Origin: a virus
Length of the DNA: 24,143 nucleotides
Direction: 5' to 3' (one strand)
IMG/VR virus record: IMGVR_UViG_3300035698_003982
Location: 1-24,143 of that record
In this document: piece by piece, positions 1-7,966 of the stretch
How the letters are laid out: each line of letters opens with the position of its first letter
Position numbering within the stretch: position 1 is the first letter of the stretch
Position numbers and translations under genes: made by a program
The notes under the pieces: model-generated
Databases searched by the model: none
Told to the model about the DNA's origin: nothing
The model's input: the letters and a program-made list of their open reading frames with translations, nothing else

Positions 1-1022
1 GCGTCCCAAAACTTTTCCAATGTGAACTTTAAATCATCTCCATACAATTCGTCTGTGTCAGGGAATAAAACTATATCCGGTTTTACATCATCTAACATTC
101 TAACAGTTAATTCTCTCTGGTGGCCTTGATGCCAATTGCCATCATTCTTTGTTTCAATTATAGCCTTAGTATTTTTATGTTCTCGGCAAACCTTTTCGGT
201 ATAAGGACTAGCCTCATTTAGATTAATATAGAACTCGTCTGTAAACTGGCTAAGATTTTCTAAGAACCTATCTATAAACTGGTCGTCGTGATGAGCCATA
301 AAGCAGGCTACTGTCTTGACGTTCCTGAATTTCTTTTTATCAAAAAACTTTTTTCTATTAATGACTTCCGGTAGGTACCCACAATTATCATCATCTAACG
401 CGATACAAATTAATCCTGACTCCTTAGTTGTCTTTCCAATTTTCTTATTAAGGATCCTTTCCATACTCCGACTAAACTCATAGACTGCTACATTCTTTCT
501 GCTAAATCCTACCTTTGCCATATCCGCCTTGCTCTGTATTTGAAAAAATTCCTCTACTGCATATTTATGCTCTACGTTATCATTGTTTAATTCAACAGGA
601 ACAGGCGTGTCACGATAATTGTCGAAATATGACTTAGTGGTGTCATATCTGTATTTAAGCGCTATAGCGCCGTATTTTTCGTTATTTTTAATAAGGTGGT
701 GCAGGTGTGTCAACCAACAAGGCTTCGTCCAAGGAGGTATCGTATCATCTACTGTCATTACAAAATATTCACTCTTAACATATTCAAATCCTTTTTTAAA
801 TGACTGTGGCAGAGTTAGATTTCGTTCATCGAATACTGCCTCGTGGATTAATCCGTCCTTTAATAACTGCTTGACAAATAACTTTGTTCGTGGCGTACTG
901 GCATTATCAACTACAATTATTCTGTATGGATATTCTGTCCTCTTTTTAATTTCTCGGACTATAATTTCCAAGTATTGTAACCTTGTAAAATTATTTATTA
1001 TTATATCTATTGGCTCTATCAT
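1..1022 (-). CDS. Two-domain glycosyltransferase (GT2 plus a second GT domain), 3' end missing
   Basis: I translated this strand directly; the frame stays open from the ATG at 1022 through 340 codons to the left edge, so the C-terminus is missing. Residues 1-130 form a GT-A fold family 2 glycosyltransferase: PYRIIVVDNAS at 32-42, then SEYFVMTVDD at 84-93 with the metal-binding DD at 92-93. Around residue 236 a second unit begins, with MAHHDDQFIDRFLEN at 242-256 and LFPDTDEL at 319-326. That looks like the acidic motif of the Glyco_tranf_2_4-type glycosyltransferases. The start overlaps the stop of the HNH gene upstream as ATGA, which implies translational coupling. It would transfer one or two sugars to an unknown acceptor. 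The N-terminal domain belongs to the same paralogous family as four other genes in the window. The class is fairly certain; donor and acceptor cannot be read. Confidence 0.85.
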   Translation of the reverse strand, partial: MIEPIDIIINNFTRLQYLEIIVREIKKRTEYPYRIIVVDNASTPRTKLFVKQLLKDGLIHEAVFDERNLTLPQSFKKGFEYVKSEYFVMTVDDTIPPWTKPCWLTHLHHLIKNNEKYGAIALKYRYDTTKSYFDNYRDTPVPVELNNDNVEHKYAVEEFFQIQSKADMAKVGFSRKNVAVYEFSRSMERILNKKIGKTTKESGLICIALDDDNCGYLPEVINRKKFFDKKKFRNVKTVACFMAHHDDQFIDRFLENLSQFTDEFYINLNEASPYTEKVCREHKNTKAIIETKNDGNWHQGHQRELTVRMLDDVKPDIVLFPDTDELYGDDLKFTLEKFWD

Positions 1023-1636
1023 ATTTTCTGGACTATTACTGATTTAAAATAATGCTCCCATTCTTCTCTTTTATAATGAACTTTGCTATGACAGAGTAAA
1101 CATAGACTAATCAAATTATTTTCTTTATTATTTTTCTTATTATAATCAATATGATGAATATATAATTTACACGGTCTCATTCCAGCTTTTGTATTTCTAA
1201 ATAATTTATTTTGATGGATTTTACATTCTGAACATTTATAATTATCTCGTTTTCTAATTTTTTCTTTTAATTTATTATTAAATTCAATTCCATATGGCTC
1301 AAAAGTCCTACCGTCTATATAACTAGGATTCTTTTTTCCTTTTTGAAATTTGCACCCAAAATTTCTACCTTTATTTGCTTGTCTTATTTTTTCCTTTGTC
1401 GTTTCTGGCATTCCATTCTTAAATTGTTTAAAAGCATTCTGTCTAATTTTTTCTCTTGTTTCTTCTGACACTGGAATATATTTACCATCTTCTTTTCTTT
1501 TTTTATTAAATTTTCTAGCTGCATCTTTTTGTTTCTGCGAAGTATCTTTCCCATACATAGGATTTTTATTACCTAATTTCATTTTACCTATTTTTTTTCT
1601 ATGTTTTTCTGTTTGTTTATATCCTTTTTTTGGCAT
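1019..1636 (-). CDS. NUMOD3-HNH homing endonuclease
   Basis: This is a 205-residue free-standing homing-type endonuclease. The N-terminal half carries repeated short basic NUMOD3-like DNA-binding motifs, for example KHRKKIGKMKLGNKNP at 11-26, TREKIRQNA at 60-68 and TKEKIRQANKG at 80-90. The C-terminal half is an HNH nuclease: C135 and C138, HHID at 161-164, an asparagine pair at 173-174, then C179, C182 and H183. Such enzymes nick or cut DNA and spread themselves between related phage genomes. It sits between a methyltransferase and a glycosyltransferase, and its stop overlaps the next start. It is one of the few genes here with its own leader, and that leader contains a promoter-like element shared with the HNH gene at 22476-23021. 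No flanking intron is evident. Confidence 0.9.
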   Translation of the reverse strand: MPKKGYKQTEKHRKKIGKMKLGNKNPMYGKDTSQKQKDAARKFNKKRKEDGKYIPVSEETREKIRQNAFKQFKNGMPETTKEKIRQANKGRNFGCKFQKGKKNPSYIDGRTFEPYGIEFNNKLKEKIRKRDNYKCSECKIHQNKLFRNTKAGMRPCKLYIHHIDYNKKNNKENNLISLCLLCHSKVHYKREEWEHYFKSVIVQKI

Positions 1637-1651
1637 AAATTTATTTTAATA

Positions 1652-1680
1652 CTTATACCTAATATTAAATAAAAAATCAA
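1652..1680 (-). promoter_or_regulatory. Sigma70-like promoter for the NUMOD3-HNH gene
   Basis: On the minus strand the -35 box TTGATT (1675-1680) and the -10 box TATAAG (1652-1657) are separated by 17 bases, about 15 bases before the HNH start codon. The -35 box directly follows the end of the preceding methyltransferase gene. Nearly the same string lies upstream of the HNH gene at 22476, which supports function. Not tested experimentally. Confidence 0.55.
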
Positions 1681-1682
1681 GT

Positions 1683-2222
1683 TTATCTTATCACTTGTAC
1701 AATTCCAAATCCGGGAATTATCTGCCTTTTAACTATCCCATACTCTAGCGCTATCTTTGGATATTTAATTTCTTCCCAAAACTTAGGAACTCCCTCGTGG
1801 GCATTCGTAATATCGTGCATTAAAATTAATCCTCTATCTTTAACTAATGGTACATACATTTCAAAATCTTTCTTGACACCCTCGTAACTATGGTCACCGT
1901 CTATAAATAATATATCAAACTTTTTATCTTTAACTTGATTATAAATTCTCTCGTGATGTGAGTCGCCGGGTATCAATTGCCAGTATTCTGCAATACCACC
2001 ATTAATTCCTCTGTCACCCGGACTATCATCAATAGAAATTAATTTTCCTTTTTTATTTTCCTGTAAAGCTGATATAATAGTCCTTGTGCTTTGAGCCTTA
2101 GTGCCTACTCCTATTTCTAAAACTAAATCAGGGTCGCTCTCTAATACCATTTCATAAAGTACTAGCACGTAAGAATGCATAGCCTTGTGACATTTTTTCA
2201 TATTTAATACTAATGGGTTCAT
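1683..2222 (-). CDS. Class I SAM-dependent methyltransferase (Methyltransf_24 / CmcI-like)
   Basis: The 179-residue protein has the Rossmann methyltransferase motif I VLEIGVGTKAQST (residues 34-46), the acidic end of strand 2 in ISIDD, and the characteristic FIDGDHSYEGVKKDF followed by LILMHD. That FIDGDHSYEGV block is typical of the small methyltransferases related to cephalosporin hydroxylase CmcI and Methyltransf_24. Such enzymes often O-methylate sugars in glycan clusters. It follows the GT2 gene at 2227 after 4 bases. In this context it probably methylates a sugar on the product of neighbouring glycosyltransferases; the substrate is an inference. The gene at 3181-3690 belongs to the same broad class but is not a close copy. 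Confidence 0.8.
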   Translation of the reverse strand: MNPLVLNMKKCHKAMHSYVLVLYEMVLESDPDLVLEIGVGTKAQSTRTIISALQENKKGKLISIDDSPGDRGINGGIAEYWQLIPGDSHHERIYNQVKDKKFDILFIDGDHSYEGVKKDFEMYVPLVKDRGLILMHDITNAHEGVPKFWEEIKYPKIALEYGIVKRQIIPGFGIVQVIR

Positions 2223-2226
2223 ATTT

Positions 2227-2874
2227 TTATCTTTGTGAATGATAGTAAATAAATGTTGGTTCCTCTAGCGTTACAAATTTTTCACCTCCGTCGTAAATAT
2301 TTTTTATCAATTCAAAATCGAATGTTACTCTACGTTCTCCTCGTGGTTCAAAATATCCATATGTTCTGAACAAGCTTCGCCGATAAGCGAAACTTCCTAA
2401 ATCGCATTGTTGAGGAGCCACTCTAGTTTTTAAAATGTGCTTATACTCGGGGTCTCGCTTGCCTCTAATTTCAGTGTATACTCCTATCATTGAAGCATCA
2501 GGATTTTCTTTGCAGGCCTTAGCAATATTAGCAAGGTGATTAGGTTTAAATAAATTATCATCATCTAAGAATAAAACGAAATGTCCGGTGGCATAATTTA
2601 TACCAACATTTCTAGCAAACCCTCCGAACCAATGTCGGCGTTTACCCATATCGCAGAAACATCTATTCTCACCTAAATCTTTATTTTGAAAATACTCTCG
2701 TACTTCTTCATTATTGTCATTGACAATTATATGCTCCCAATTTTTATAAGTCTGAGCATCTAAACTTTTCATCGCGGCCAAAGTTCCCTCTAGTCGCCAA
2801 GCCGCAGTTATCACAGAAAATTTGTGAGTATATCTTCTCTTTTTTCGTTTTCCCATATAAAAATAATTAGTCAT
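2227..2874 (-). CDS. Family 2 glycosyltransferase
   Basis: A 215-residue GT-A glycosyltransferase. After a basic N-terminus (GKRKKRR at 8-14), the sequence gives KFSVITAAWRLEGTLAAM, then NWEHIIVNDNNEE, and the metal-binding triad FLDDDN at 103-107. The order nucleotide-binding strand, IVNDN, DDD is the standard GT2 layout. It is not a member of the PYRLIIVDN paralog family found elsewhere in the window and looks closer to ordinary single-domain GT2 enzymes. It starts 6 bases after the J-domain gene and ends 4 bases before the methyltransferase. A second in-frame Met at residue 7 is an alternative start. No signal peptide or membrane segment is seen, so it is likely cytoplasmic. Donor and acceptor are unknown. 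Confidence 0.85.
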   Translation of the reverse strand: MTNYFYMGKRKKRRYTHKFSVITAAWRLEGTLAAMKSLDAQTYKNWEHIIVNDNNEEVREYFQNKDLGENRCFCDMGKRRHWFGGFARNVGINYATGHFVLFLDDDNLFKPNHLANIAKACKENPDASMIGVYTEIRGKRDPEYKHILKTRVAPQQCDLGSFAYRRSLFRTYGYFEPRGERRVTFDFELIKNIYDGGEKFVTLEEPTFIYYHSQR

Positions 2875-2880
2875 AAAATA

Positions 2881-3177
2881 TTAATAAGTAGAACCCATTG
2901 TGCCTCCGTTAAATGTACTTCCACTAGTGTTCACTCCATAAGAATAACGTACCCAAACATATGATCTGCTAACAGGCTGTGGATTTCTCATAACTGGTTG
3001 TTGTCTAATACCTTTACCAGTTAAAGCCCTATAAGCCACATTAATTTTTTTCATCATTTCTTCGTCGCCATCTGGTTTATCAGGGTGATATTTATGTGCC
3101 ATTTTTCTATAAGCTGATTTTATTTCTTCTTTTGTAGACCCGAACCTTAGTCCAAGGATTTCATAATGATTTTGCAT
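2881..3177 (-). CDS. Small J-domain (DnaJ-like) protein
   Basis: A 98-residue protein whose first 55 residues are a J-domain: HYEILGL at 4-10, a helix with EEIKSAYRKMAHKY, then the invariant HPD at 31-33, and INVAYRAL at 45-52. J-domains stimulate Hsp70 (DnaK) ATPase activity, so the protein should recruit the host chaperone. The remaining 43 residues are Gly, Ser, Tyr and Asn-rich without Cys motifs, so there is no DnaJ zinc finger or canonical substrate domain. It sits 3 bases after a methyltransferase and 6 bases before a glycosyltransferase. Its place inside a glycan operon is odd; a role in folding virion proteins is plausible but unproven. Confidence 0.9.
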   Translation of the reverse strand: MQNHYEILGLRFGSTKEEIKSAYRKMAHKYHPDKPDGDEEMMKKINVAYRALTGKGIRQQPVMRNPQPVSRSYVWVRYSYGVNTSGSTFNGGTMGSTY

Positions 3178-3180
3178 AAT

Positions 3181-3690
3181 TTATTCTTTTATTATCCACC
3201 AAGTTTTCCATCGTTCGTTAGTTACAAATATTTTTTGATTATATTTTTTAGCCATTTCATTGACTGCTTGCTTTACTCCGAACACTCCGTATTTACAAGT
3301 CCTATCTACATAATCGTGGCCGGCGAATACTCCTCCCACCTTAACCTTATCATACCATAATTCTAAATCCTGTTTAACTGATTTATAAACGTGGTCAGCG
3401 TCTATGTACACGAAGTCCAATGAACCGAAATAAAATTTCCTTGACGCTTCATCTGATGTCATATGCAATATTCTGTTTCTAGTACCAAACTTAGCCAACT
3501 GTCTTTCTGCCTTTGATTTAATGCGCGGTTTTTTCCAATTGTCTACCGAGTATAATAATTTTAAATTACTATTTCTTAATATGATTGATGAATATGCTCC
3601 GCAAGCCACTCCGACTTCAACACCATTATTATTCAATCCAATTGAATCTAATAATTTAGGTAATTCATTTCTATTTTCTATATTAATCAT
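3181..3690 (-). CDS. Class I SAM-dependent methyltransferase (Methyltransf_24-like)
   Basis: A 169-residue methyltransferase. Motif I is GVEVGVACGAYSSI (23-36). YSVDNW follows where strand 2 should end in an acidic residue. The string FVYIDADHVYKSVKQDL then leads to GGVFAGHDY, matching the ID(A/G)DH-Y block of Methyltransf_24 proteins. The start overlaps the stop of the GT2 gene upstream as ATGA. The likely role is O-methylation of a sugar made by the surrounding enzymes, an inference from context. Compared with the methyltransferase at 1683 it has the same core but different ends, so the two probably act on different positions or substrates. Confidence 0.8.
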   Translation of the reverse strand: MINIENRNELPKLLDSIGLNNNGVEVGVACGAYSSIILRNSNLKLLYSVDNWKKPRIKSKAERQLAKFGTRNRILHMTSDEASRKFYFGSLDFVYIDADHVYKSVKQDLELWYDKVKVGGVFAGHDYVDRTCKYGVFGVKQAVNEMAKKYNQKIFVTNERWKTWWIIKE

Positions 3691-4424
3691 ATTGGTACAT
3701 TGGTTTTAGGATCCACTTTAGGATATGGTTTCCTTGCCTTAGTTTCGTTTCTAGATTTATTATAACCTAGATAATTTGTAAAACTTCCGTAGCCTTTGTT
3801 ATATTCTTGTGAATGGCCTATATGATTTGCCCAAACAAACTTTGCAAACCCTGCTCTTAGTCCTACTCTTTGCATTAACTTTTTAAATTCTATATCATCC
3901 GTCAACCCTCTCCTTTCACCGAATGGATATGGATTATTTTTTACAACCACACTTCTTTTATGTATTCTGTAATAAGCGCAACAGGAACGTCTTGCCTCAT
4001 ATATTTCTGCCTCGCCTCTAAATTTAATGTTTATCATTCTAGCCACTCTCATTGCTACTGCTCCATACTCTGGGTGCCTATCTAATAAATCTTTCATCAC
4101 TGGGATCCAACAAGGTTTTAAATCGGGTAACAGTAAATCATCTTGCGTTGTAATGAAATATTTACTACTAACCAGTTTAAATCCCTCGTTGTATGCGTGG
4201 CATAATCCTTGAGGTTCTTTTATTTCTACTAACTCGTCTATCTTGCCCTGCTTTTTTTTATTTCTTAACCACTTAACTGTTCCGTCGTTAGAACAATTAT
4301 CTACAATTATTAATCGGTAAGGTGTTTTTGTTCTTTCCCAAATAGATTCTAAAGTTTGCTGTAACATTTTCCGCCTATTAAATGTCAGCAATACTATATC
4401 AATTTTTTCATTAGATTGGTTCAT
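3687..4424 (-). CDS. Family 2 glycosyltransferase, PYRLIIVDN paralog
   Basis: A 245-residue GT2 enzyme. The nucleotide-binding half runs DIVLLTFNRRKML (9-21), TPYRLIIVDNCSNDGT (34-49) and YFITTQDDLLLPDL, with the DxD-type DD at 95-96. The second half carries CCAYYRIHKR, LTDDIEF and WANHIGH, which recur in the sister genes. The extreme C-terminus KPYPKVDPKTNVPI is nearly the same as that of the next gene upstream, ending in PI just before the stop. It overlaps its upstream neighbour by 14 bases and its downstream methyltransferase by ATGA. It belongs to an in-window expansion of one GT2 family. Probably cytoplasmic; acceptor unknown. Confidence 0.88.
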   Translation of the reverse strand: MNQSNEKIDIVLLTFNRRKMLQQTLESIWERTKTPYRLIIVDNCSNDGTVKWLRNKKKQGKIDELVEIKEPQGLCHAYNEGFKLVSSKYFITTQDDLLLPDLKPCWIPVMKDLLDRHPEYGAVAMRVARMINIKFRGEAEIYEARRSCCAYYRIHKRSVVVKNNPYPFGERRGLTDDIEFKKLMQRVGLRAGFAKFVWANHIGHSQEYNKGYGSFTNYLGYNKSRNETKARKPYPKVDPKTNVPI

Positions 4425-5127
4425 TTGTTTTCGGATTAATTTCCGGGTATGGTTTTTTCTTAAATCTATTTGAATAATATTCGTGATACAGTGGATAGTC
4501 TATAAACTTTCCGTAACCCTTATTCTCTACATTGTAGCCCATATGATTAGCCCATATGTTTTTGGCATACGCGCATTTCTTTCCGATAACTGTCATTCTC
4601 TTAAAAAATTCTAAGTCGTCCCACGTTCTATCTCCGAAACCTCCCATTTCCTGAACATCAGATTTTCTCTGTATTCTTAGATAACCTCCTAGAGATTTTC
4701 TGGGATAGGCTAAATCGGGGTGGTCATTATTCCAATTCATATTTGGTATCTCTTGAATGCGACAATCAATTCCTCCGTGTTCAGGATATTTTTTCATTAA
4801 AGAAATTAATTGTTGTATCCAGTCAGGTTCTAAATCGGGGGGAATAATATCATCGTTCGTTGTTATAAAATATTCAGACTCTACATACATAAAGCCTTGA
4901 GTAAATGCGTGTGCTATTGACACCTTATCTTCATTATTATTAATTATAAGTATATCAAGGCCTTTGTTTGATAACTCTAAAAGATATTCTTGAGTTCCAT
5001 CATTAGATCCATTGTCTACAATTATAAGCCGATAAGGAGTTTTTGTTCTTGCAATAAATCCCTCTATTGATTTTTTCAATAGTTCAAGTCTATTCCACGT
5101 TGTTTGAATTATGTCAATACGCTCCAT
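4411..5127 (-). CDS. Family 2 glycosyltransferase, PYRLIIVDN paralog
   Basis: A 238-residue GT2 enzyme, sister to the gene at 3687. DIIQTTWNRLELLKKS (5-20), PYRLIIVDNGSNDGT (31-45) and EYFITTNDDIIPPDL (85-99, DD at 92-93) give the GT-A donor site. LGGYLRIQRK, TWDDLEF and IWANHMGY mark the acceptor half. The C-terminus KPYPEINPKTNEPI is shared with its neighbour, which indicates a tandem duplication followed by divergence. The start lies one base after the stop of the HNH gene at 5129, so the endonuclease gene sits tightly between two glycosyltransferases without breaking either. Donor and acceptor unknown. Confidence 0.88.
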   Translation of the reverse strand: MERIDIIQTTWNRLELLKKSIEGFIARTKTPYRLIIVDNGSNDGTQEYLLELSNKGLDILIINNNEDKVSIAHAFTQGFMYVESEYFITTNDDIIPPDLEPDWIQQLISLMKKYPEHGGIDCRIQEIPNMNWNNDHPDLAYPRKSLGGYLRIQRKSDVQEMGGFGDRTWDDLEFFKRMTVIGKKCAYAKNIWANHMGYNVENKGYGKFIDYPLYHEYYSNRFKKKPYPEINPKTNEPI

Positions 5128-5128
5128 A

Positions 5129-5722
5129 TTAATATTTGTTCTTACTTAAATTATCCTTAGCCCACAAAGGCTGTAAATTAGCTAACGACCAACAATCTAG
5201 AAAAATTTTATCGTTCGTAGACGTATAATTAAATCTCGTATCTGCTTTTTTATGGTCTATGTGCCATTTTCCGTAATTATTCCAAGACATACCTATCTTA
5301 AATTGACATTCTAATCTCTGAATTAACTGTTCAATAGTATAAGGTAAAATATCAAAAGTAGATTTAGTCTTCTTACTAGATAGTCTTCTGTTAAGTTTTT
5401 GCCATATTACGCTAGAAATATTATGTCGTAATTTTGCTTTAGGCTTAGTCTGTAATCTTTCTAATTGTTTTTTCATAAACAATTTTTTATTTTTGTAATA
5501 ATATATTTTGCGTTTTGTTAAGTTTTCTTTTCTATTTTTCCACCAATATTTTTTACTTCTCTCATTTTCTCTTTTTTTGTTATCTTGATTATAAATTTTA
5601 CTTAAAATCTTTCTGCAACTCTTGCAATAGCAATGTAATCCATCCTTGGTATTTTTGTTAAAATGAAAATTATTTATACTTTTATTTTTTTTACATTTTA
5701 CACAAAATTTCTTATCTTTCAT
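5129..5722 (-). CDS. Zinc-ribbon HNH endonuclease
   Basis: A 197-residue basic protein. The N-terminus is a Cys4 zinc ribbon (C7, C10, C33, C36) of the kind found in phage HNH proteins. A long Lys and Arg-rich middle part (40-120) follows. The C-terminal HNH motif reads GKWHIDHKKADTRFN (151-165), then NLQPLWAKDNLSKNK (182-196) with the asparagines of the ββα-metal fold. It is a likely free-standing homing endonuclease. Unlike the HNH genes at 1019 and 22476 it has no leader of its own: it begins one base after the GT2-methyltransferase stop and ends one base before the next glycosyltransferase start. It therefore depends on the operon transcript and looks well settled. Confidence 0.9.
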   Translation of the reverse strand: MKDKKFCVKCKKNKSINNFHFNKNTKDGLHCYCKSCRKILSKIYNQDNKKRENERSKKYWWKNRKENLTKRKIYYYKNKKLFMKKQLERLQTKPKAKLRHNISSVIWQKLNRRLSSKKTKSTFDILPYTIEQLIQRLECQFKIGMSWNNYGKWHIDHKKADTRFNYTSTNDKIFLDCWSLANLQPLWAKDNLSKNKY

Positions 5723-5723
5723 A

Positions 5724-7013
5724 TCATCTTTTCATTCCTACATATATTAATAATGGTTTAGTATTCTCAACATTTTTTCTTTCAAGTACTCCATATCTTA
5801 TTGCCTTAAATTTACCTTTAAAATATTGATATAACATTTCATTTGTAAATCCTGTCTTATGTCCTCTTGCGCGAACATTGTCAGGTCTTAATTCACAATC
5901 AGGCACAATTAATGCAACGTGTCCTCCGGGTTTTAATACCCGGTACCATTCTTCAATTACTTTGTGCGTGTCTGGGAAATGCTCTAGCGAGTGAGAGCCG
6001 ACTATATAATCTAATTCATCATCTTTGAACATCCATAAATCAGAAGCATCGTGGACGATATCCACAACATCGCTGTATGGATAGACATCTATGCCTATTG
6101 CATCGGGGTGACATTTTCTTACTTTTCCACAACCTATATCAAGCCCACGTCCTTTGCAATATTTACCCAATACATCTTGCTGATATAAATTAGTTTCCTC
6201 CTCATTAAAACCTTTGTCGTCTAACCACTCCTGCATTCTTTTTAATTCGTGTCTATCGTATGGGTGGTTTAATTTCTTAGGAGTTTGTGTCCGATAGTCA
6301 ATGTCCATATAAGGTTTATCTTTTCCTTGATAAACTCTGTTGTCGCTATAAGTATGATAATCAGTTTTGCCTTCTTTAAATCCTTTGTTGTCTGCCATAT
6401 ATCCAGTATGGTCTGCATATAGTTTAGTGGCCATTGCTGTTTTCTTTTTTAGGATCCTTTTTGTTGTATCTGCAAACGTATGACTTTCCCAATGCTTGCG
6501 AACTCCGAAAGGCTTTTCTAACTTCCTAAAGTCATCTCGCTTTTGTATTCTGAATACTGCCGCGCAACTCTTAGGCGAATTAATTAAATCCTTATCCTCA
6601 TCAACGTGTAGTCTTGCAGTCCTCTGGATCCTCATAAAGATACCTCCATAATCAGGATACTTCTTAGCAAGGTGTAACATTCTTTCTAGCCAACAAGGTT
6701 TTAAATCAGGTGGAATTAAATCGTCCTGCGTAGTAATAAAATATTCATTTTTAACGTGCTTCATTCCTTCATTCAATGCTTCTGGTAATCCTAAATTCTC
6801 ATCAAGATGAACTCTCTTTTGAATATCTCCTAGTTTTTCCATTCGGTTTAACATATCTCTTGTTTCGCTGTCCTGCGAACCATTGTCTACAACAATTAAA
6901 TTATAGGGATATAATGTCCTTTCGTTAATTTTCTCAATTGTATGTTTGAGGAAATGTGGACGTTCAAAAGTTACTAAGATAATATCCACTTCCTCGAGCT
7001 TTTTATCACTCAT
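5724..7013 (-). CDS. Glycosyltransferase-methyltransferase fusion (GT2 + Methyltransf_11)
   Basis: A 429-residue bifunctional protein. Residues 8-235 are a GT2 domain of the in-window family: DIILVTFERPHFLKH (10-24), YPYNLIVVDNGSQD (35-48), EYFITTQDDLIPPDL (90-104, DD at 97-98), SCAAVFRIQKR and YADHTGY. Around 233-245 comes KPYMDIDYRTQTP, the counterpart of the KPYP..PKTN.PI string that ends two sister genes. Beyond it a methyltransferase domain is appended: GRGLDIGCGKVRK (288-300), IGIDVYP, GSHSLEHF (339-346) and RVLKPGGHVALIVPD (358-372). One protein could add a sugar and then methylate it, or methylate the chain end before or after transfer. It overlaps the upstream glycosyltransferase by ATGA. 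Confidence 0.88.
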   Translation of the reverse strand: MSDKKLEEVDIILVTFERPHFLKHTIEKINERTLYPYNLIVVDNGSQDSETRDMLNRMEKLGDIQKRVHLDENLGLPEALNEGMKHVKNEYFITTQDDLIPPDLKPCWLERMLHLAKKYPDYGGIFMRIQRTARLHVDEDKDLINSPKSCAAVFRIQKRDDFRKLEKPFGVRKHWESHTFADTTKRILKKKTAMATKLYADHTGYMADNKGFKEGKTDYHTYSDNRVYQGKDKPYMDIDYRTQTPKKLNHPYDRHELKRMQEWLDDKGFNEEETNLYQQDVLGKYCKGRGLDIGCGKVRKCHPDAIGIDVYPYSDVVDIVHDASDLWMFKDDELDYIVGSHSLEHFPDTHKVIEEWYRVLKPGGHVALIVPDCELRPDNVRARGHKTGFTNEMLYQYFKGKFKAIRYGVLERKNVENTKPLLIYVGMKR

Positions 7014-7966
7014 AATTTTTCGTTATTAATTAATTTTCTAAAAACATTTAGGTACTCAGGCAATAATTTTTCCCAAGTCATTCTTTGAGAATATGCATAT
7101 CCTATGTCTGATAACTCTTGTATTTTTTCACCGGGCAATTTTGCTACCTCCTTAATCTTATCTGCGATTGCTTCCGAGCTAACATAGTGAAAATCTACTT
7201 CTCTTGAAATGACTTCTTTTTCCACCTTAAACGGCTTAATCAACAAATCTTTGTGTATTATCTCGTTAAAGGGGTAGAAATCTACTGTTATAACTGGAAG
7301 TCCGGTAGCCATAGCCTCTTGAATTGGTAAACTTAGCCCTCCGAATTTATGAGGGAAAACGAATACATCACCTTCCTTCCATAAATCCCAATAATTTTCT
7401 ACATCAGAATACTTTTGTTTGTTGACAATGAACTTAATTCCGTGGCATAGCTTAATTGCTTCGTACATTTCATCTAAACTATTTCTATTTAATACTCCTC
7501 CTCGTCCTGTATTAAATAAAAATCTTTCTGCCTTTTTAGGTCTTCGCCTTTTTAAAACTTTATCATTCACCGGCCAAGGCATATAAATTTTATTACCATC
7601 GGCTGTATCATAATCTAATTTTGATGGACAAATAAACAAATCAGGTTTTATCCACTTAGGATTAAGGAACTCAAACATCGGTATCATTACTGTCTTAACT
7701 CCCATTTCTTTCGCGAAGATAAATAAATCTCTGTTATAAGGTGTTTCAATTGTAACAAGCAAATCTAAATCTTGTAAAAAATCTATAGTTTCTCTGTCGT
7801 TAGGTTTTCTGTTTGTGATAATAGTGGCTCCGGGAAATCTTTCTAAATGCTTTGTTAACTTACTCTGCATTATCATCACCTTGTCAGGTTTGACGTGCTT
7901 GTAAAATTCCCACGTCATATTTCCTAATCCCTTATTATCACATCGTCCTAAAATTCCTATTCGCAT
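7010..7966 (-). CDS. GT-B glycosyltransferase (group 1 / GT4-like)
   Basis: A 318-residue protein with the two-domain GT-B layout. The N-terminal Rossmann part starts MRIGILGRCDNKGLG. The C-terminal nucleotide-sugar part contains the group 1 signature FVFPHKFGGLSLPIQEAMA at 202-220 followed by TGLPVITVD. The first position of the usual EX7E motif is not a clear acidic residue (GGLSLPIQE instead of EGFGLPILE), but E217 of the second position is kept. It overlaps the upstream methyltransferase by 10 bases and the downstream fusion gene by ATGA. No membrane segment. It is a retaining-type sugar transferase by family; substrates are unknown. Confidence 0.82.
   Translation of the reverse strand: MRIGILGRCDNKGLGNMTWEFYKHVKPDKVMIMQSKLTKHLERFPGATIITNRKPNDRETIDFLQDLDLLVTIETPYNRDLFIFAKEMGVKTVMIPMFEFLNPKWIKPDLFICPSKLDYDTADGNKIYMPWPVNDKVLKRRRPKKAERFLFNTGRGGVLNRNSLDEMYEAIKLCHGIKFIVNKQKYSDVENYWDLWKEGDVFVFPHKFGGLSLPIQEAMATGLPVITVDFYPFNEIIHKDLLIKPFKVEKEVISREVDFHYVSSEAIADKIKEVAKLPGEKIQELSDIGYAYSQRMTWEKLLPEYLNVFRKLINNEKL

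Noticed and set aside
619-1047. Plus-strand frame of about 140 codons
   Set aside because: Antisense to the glycosyltransferase that runs off the left edge; no domain resemblance.
5723-5800. Promoter for the HNH gene at 5129
   Set aside because: Only a weak TTGAGA/TATATG pair inside the upstream gene; no resemblance to the leaders of the other two HNH genes.
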